Positions 15,869 through 18,777 of a stretch of DNA of 18,777 nt are shown here, one piece after another (position 1 is the stretch's first letter; each line of letters begins with the position of its first letter). The translations under genes were made by a program, and so were the position numbers. The notes under the pieces are model-generated. The model made no database searches and had not been told where the DNA came from. It saw only the letters and a program-made list of their open reading frames with translations. Source of the stretch: an uncultured Clostridia bacterium (GTDB lineage: Bacteria > Bacillota > Clostridia > Lachnospirales > Lachnospiraceae); assembly GCA_945622055.1 (NCBI GenBank), contig CALZBV010000020.1, forward strand, positions 1 to 18,777. Reading direction: 5' to 3'.

Positions 15869-15936
15869 CAAAGCAATACTACAGCCCCGGCCGCATAAAG
15901 AAAATTTCGTCATCCGGCATCTTAGCTCCTTATTCA

Positions 15937-18348
15937 TCAGGATAAGTACAGCTCAATGTTTGTCTCATCGGTCATCTTCTCGAACGGAACGTAATTGTCG
16001 CTCTGCTCCACACCGTTTACAAGCATCTTTGCACAGCCGGACTCTGCATGGTTCGGGTTCTTCACTACGATGTGAAGCTTCTTTCCACGGAACACCTTCT
16101 CAATGGAGAAGCCGTCCCACTCTGCCGGAATGGACGGTGCGATGCGCAGACCGTAGAAATCCGGGCGCATACCGAGAATCCCCTCAACGCTGCCGACCAT
16201 CATGGTGGAAGCGGTACCGGTCAGCCAATGTACATGGGAACGTCCGAAATGTGGACTTGCCTTACCTTCGGTAAACTGTCCGTAGCAGTATGGCTCAAGA
16301 ATACGTCTGTCAGCATCCTCGTTCTGCTTTGCCGGAGAGTTTTCAAGGTAGTACCGGAAGGCTCTGTTTCCGTGTCCCAAAAGTGCCTCTGCAAGGATAA
16401 TCCAGCCCTGCGTCTGGGAGAAGATACCACCGTTCTCCTTCATGCCAGGATTATATACAAGTGCAAGCATGCCGTCAAAGGCATGTGCATGATACGGCGG
16501 GTCCAGAAGAACAACACCGTACTCCGTATTCAGACGCTCATACACCTGGGTCATCGCCTTATCTGCCTGCTCCTTAGAGGCAAAGCCACTGATAACAGCC
16601 CAGCTCTGCGGATTCAGCCACATATTTGCTTCCGGGGCATCACGGTGTCCGATAACATCCCCATTCTCTACGAAGCCACGAATAAAACGGTCCTCATTCC
16701 AGCACTGATCCAGAATCTTTGCAAGCTTTTCCTGATTCTCATCCAGATACCTGATGTATTCGGTATCCTGCTTATGTTCCGCAAACTTACGAAGAATCGT
16801 CATGGCAAGATAGAACTGGAATGCAACAAAGGTAGACTCACCATTTGCACCGAGTCTCAGACAATCGTTCCAGTCTGCATGCAGACCGGCCGGCATTCCG
16901 TGCGGTCCAAGGTGGTTCATGGAGAAGTCAATTGCTCTCTTTAAGTGATCATATACGGTTCCCTCATCCTTGTTTGCATAAGGAATTACCTCATTGATGA
17001 AATCCAAATTACCGGACTCGGAAATGTACTTGTATACGGTCGGGAACAGCCAGAGTGCATCATCTGCACGGTAGGCCGGATGTCCGGTCTCCTTAACATA
17101 GGAGGCATCATCCGGCGTATCCTCATGCCCTGCGTTGTGTGTATATTTTACAAGCGGAAGTCCGGCACCGTTATCAACCTGTGCGGAAAGCATAAAACGA
17201 ATCTGCTCTAATGCCATCTCAGGTGCCAGATGAATCACTCCCTGGATATCCTGAACGGTATCTCTGTAGCCGTATCCGTTACGAAGACCGCAGTAGATAA
17301 AGGACGCTGCTCTGGACCAGATAAACGTCATGAAGCAGTTGTATGCATTCCAGGTATTAATCATCGTGTCAAACTCTTCACACGGAGTTTTAATCTGGAA
17401 GTTCTCAAGCTTCCCGTGCCAGTATGTGATTAACTCCTCTAATTCAGCTGCACAAACAGCGGTCGGATTCTTGTAGCTCTCCAGGATTGCAGCTGCCTCA
17501 TGGTTACCCTTACTTCCAAGAAGAAAGGCGATTTCCTTTGTCTCACCCGGAGCAAGCTCAAATACTGCAGAAAGTGCACCACAGGCATTCTCATTGTAGG
17601 CAAGCTCTCCTCCAAGGTCACCTCTTTCTACCCCAACCGGATTCCCATAGTTGTGATAACGTCCAAGGAAGCTCTCCTTATCACCGCAGTAGGAAGATAC
17701 CTGAGCTCCTGAATTACCAAAAATTCTCTCTGTCGTATTCTCATTGTCCTGATTCACCTCATCCGCACGGGAATCAAGGTTTCCATGTACCATCTGCCGG
17801 ATACGGTTCCCCTCAAATAAGGTTCTGGTGATAAACAGGGAATACTGAAGATTTACAAGGTCCTGCTCATAGAAGCCTTCGTTCGTAAACTCTGCAAAGC
17901 CGGTTACCGTAAGCCTTCTTGTAACAGAATCTTCATTTTTAACCTTCAGGTTCCAGACCTCATAGGTCTTTCCAAGCGGAACGTAATACAATGCTTCCGA
18001 ATGTATCTTACTGTAATCGGAAACGATTCTGGTGTATGCCGTACCGTGGCGGCATTCATTTTTGTAAACCGAAAGGTCCTTGCCCACCGGCTGCCAGGAG
18101 GCAGACCAGTAATCCCTGCTGTCATTATCACGGAGGTAAATGTATCGTCCCGGCTGGTCGAAGCTGTTGAATACATAACGGATCACTCTTCCGTTTGCAC
18201 CGGACTTAACAAAGCTGTAACCCCCTGCATTGTTGGAGATGATTGCGCCGTACTCCGGGGAACCAAGGTAGTTCGCCCAAGGTGCCGGGGTCTGTGGATT
18301 CGTAATTACATACTCTCTTTTCTCGTTGTCAAAATATCCGTATTTCAT
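15937..18348 (-). CDS. GH94 phosphorylase, cellobiose phosphorylase-like
   Basis: 803-aa cytoplasmic enzyme that splits a beta-linked disaccharide with phosphate, giving glucose 1-phosphate and a free sugar. The N-terminus (MKYGYFDNEKREYVITN, then TPAPWANYLG and SNNAGGYSF) is characteristic of cellobiose phosphorylases, and length matches. The beta-sandwich domain covers about 1-300 and the (alpha/alpha)6 barrel follows. The catalytic motif HADWNDCLRLG is at 490-500, with the general acid Asp in DWND (492-495). Phosphate-site residues are expected in the later RSHVHWLTGTAST stretch. The active-site type (ADWNDCL) fits cellobiose rather than chitobiose phosphorylase, but related beta-glucosides remain possible. 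GAGG and AAGG precede the ATG. It starts 45 bp after the partial right-edge gene. The terminator at 15785-15818 ends it. Confidence 0.9.
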   Translation of the reverse strand: MKYGYFDNEKREYVITNPQTPAPWANYLGSPEYGAIISNNAGGYSFVKSGANGRVIRYVFNSFDQPGRYIYLRDNDSRDYWSASWQPVGKDLSVYKNECRHGTAYTRIVSDYSKIHSEALYYVPLGKTYEVWNLKVKNEDSVTRRLTVTGFAEFTNEGFYEQDLVNLQYSLFITRTLFEGNRIRQMVHGNLDSRADEVNQDNENTTERIFGNSGAQVSSYCGDKESFLGRYHNYGNPVGVERGDLGGELAYNENACGALSAVFELAPGETKEIAFLLGSKGNHEAAAILESYKNPTAVCAAELEELITYWHGKLENFQIKTPCEEFDTMINTWNAYNCFMTFIWSRAASFIYCGLRNGYGYRDTVQDIQGVIHLAPEMALEQIRFMLSAQVDNGAGLPLVKYTHNAGHEDTPDDASYVKETGHPAYRADDALWLFPTVYKYISESGNLDFINEVIPYANKDEGTVYDHLKRAIDFSMNHLGPHGMPAGLHADWNDCLRLGANGESTFVAFQFYLAMTILRKFAEHKQDTEYIRYLDENQEKLAKILDQCWNEDRFIRGFVENGDVIGHRDAPEANMWLNPQSWAVISGFASKEQADKAMTQVYERLNTEYGVVLLDPPYHAHAFDGMLALVYNPGMKENGGIFSQTQGWIILAEALLGHGNRAFRYYLENSPAKQNEDADRRILEPYCYGQFTEGKASPHFGRSHVHWLTGTASTMMVGSVEGILGMRPDFYGLRIAPSIPAEWDGFSIEKVFRGKKLHIVVKNPNHAESGCAKMLVNGVEQSDNYVPFEKMTDETNIELYLS

Positions 18349-18393
18349 ACCTTCTTACCTCTCCAATCATTTTATAGTTTTTTAAGTAACAAA

Positions 18394-18777
18394 CTAGTCT
18401 GTAGTAACGGTGACCTTTCCACTTTCCCCATCAATGGTAATAAAAAATCTTGAGCAAGCCTTTCCGGTCGGCCAATCATCACCAACAATTTCTGCAATGT
18501 AAGAAGATAATCCATGCCAACCGGCATCAACCTCCCCCTCAATATAGTTTCCTGCAATCACAGCGGTATAATCCTTACCTGCCCCCGGAAAACAACCACC
18601 ATTAGACTGCCAATCTGCTAATGCGACTTGAACACTAGACTTAATGGCTCTGCTAGTCTCCGTATCAGTTGCTCTTAATGCTTTTCCGACGAACGGAATC
18701 TCACCCGCACTGTCGATGTCCTCAAGTTCTTGGATTGGCTCGTCGAGTAGTTCTTTGTGCTGCTCGGGTAGCGTTGT
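18394..18777 (-). CDS. Unrecognised protein, C-terminal 127 residues
   Basis: The frame is open from the right edge to a TAG at 18396-18394, so the N-terminus lies outside the window. The visible part is acidic and begins with a helix-like ELLDEPIQELEDIDSA. It continues with SAGEIPFVGKALRATDT and DAGWHGLSSYIAEIVGDDW, and ends in a beta-strand pair (CSRFFITIDGESGKVTV). No membrane segment or known motif is seen. Codon use (more GTT, TCT, AGT) differs somewhat from the GH94 gene downstream. I cannot assign a family. Confidence 0.55.
   Translation of the reverse strand, partial: TTLPEQHKELLDEPIQELEDIDSAGEIPFVGKALRATDTETSRAIKSSVQVALADWQSNGGCFPGAGKDYTAVIAGNYIEGEVDAGWHGLSSYIAEIVGDDWPTGKACSRFFITIDGESGKVTVTTD

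Noticed and set aside
18372..18557. 61-aa minus-strand frame
   Set aside because: It overlaps the longer open frame 18394-18777, which has more protein-like composition. Taken as a shadow.
1..18777. CRISPR array or intact insertion sequence
   Set aside because: No regularly spaced direct repeats, and no transposase or integrase frame, were seen on either strand.

Overview
The window looks like a chromosomal segment of an anaerobic, low-to-mid GC Bacillota, most likely Lachnospiraceae. This is inferred from codon use, strong AGGAGG-type ribosome sites, a PdaB-type deacetylase as in spore-forming Clostridia, a GH94 cellobiose phosphorylase and an NrtR-led NAD salvage operon. No genus is assigned. 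Almost everything lies on the minus strand; the main plus-strand gene is the deacetylase.

Left part (1-5013). A minus-strand unit runs from a clear promoter (4017-4045) through an unrecognised 79-aa gene, a CHASE2/HD-GYP membrane protein and a FecR-domain protein cut by the left edge. The last two overlap by 20 bp, which suggests an envelope-sensing pair that feeds a cyclic-di-GMP phosphodiesterase. A polysaccharide deacetylase is divergent to this unit and ends against a perfect 11-bp inverted repeat.

Middle part (5009-11283). It holds a NERD-like nuclease/DUF2075 ATPase with a TTG start, a terminator, an AraC-type HTH protein fused to a GGDEF domain with a perfect 14-bp palindrome at its probable transcription start, a GNAT acetyltransferase, and an ABC exporter made of a large FtsX-type permease and its ATPase.

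NAD salvage operon (11284-13986). nrtR (Nudix plus winged helix), pncB and pncA are tightly packed. The promoter has a perfect -35, and two related GTAG...CTAC-type elements sit in its spacer and just after the start of transcription. The logic is: nicotinamide is deamidated by PncA, nicotinate is ribosylated by PncB, and NrtR senses the NAD/ADP-ribose state.

Accessory remnant region (about 14050-15900). It is AT-richer and gene-poor. It contains a truncated HipA-like gene, other decayed coding fragments, a strong GAAA-loop hairpin, an orphan toxin-tip/immunity pair, an intrinsic terminator and the 3' part of a tRNA-Ser-like gene. This looks like the scar of mobile or polymorphic-toxin DNA.

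Right end. A full-length GH94 cellobiose-phosphorylase-like gene is followed at the edge by the C-terminal part of an unrecognised protein. I see no CRISPR array, no intact insertion sequence and no clearly new multi-gene system. The most novel candidates are the orphan toxin tip, the AraC-GGDEF fusion with its palindrome, and the small gene leading the CHASE2/FecR unit.
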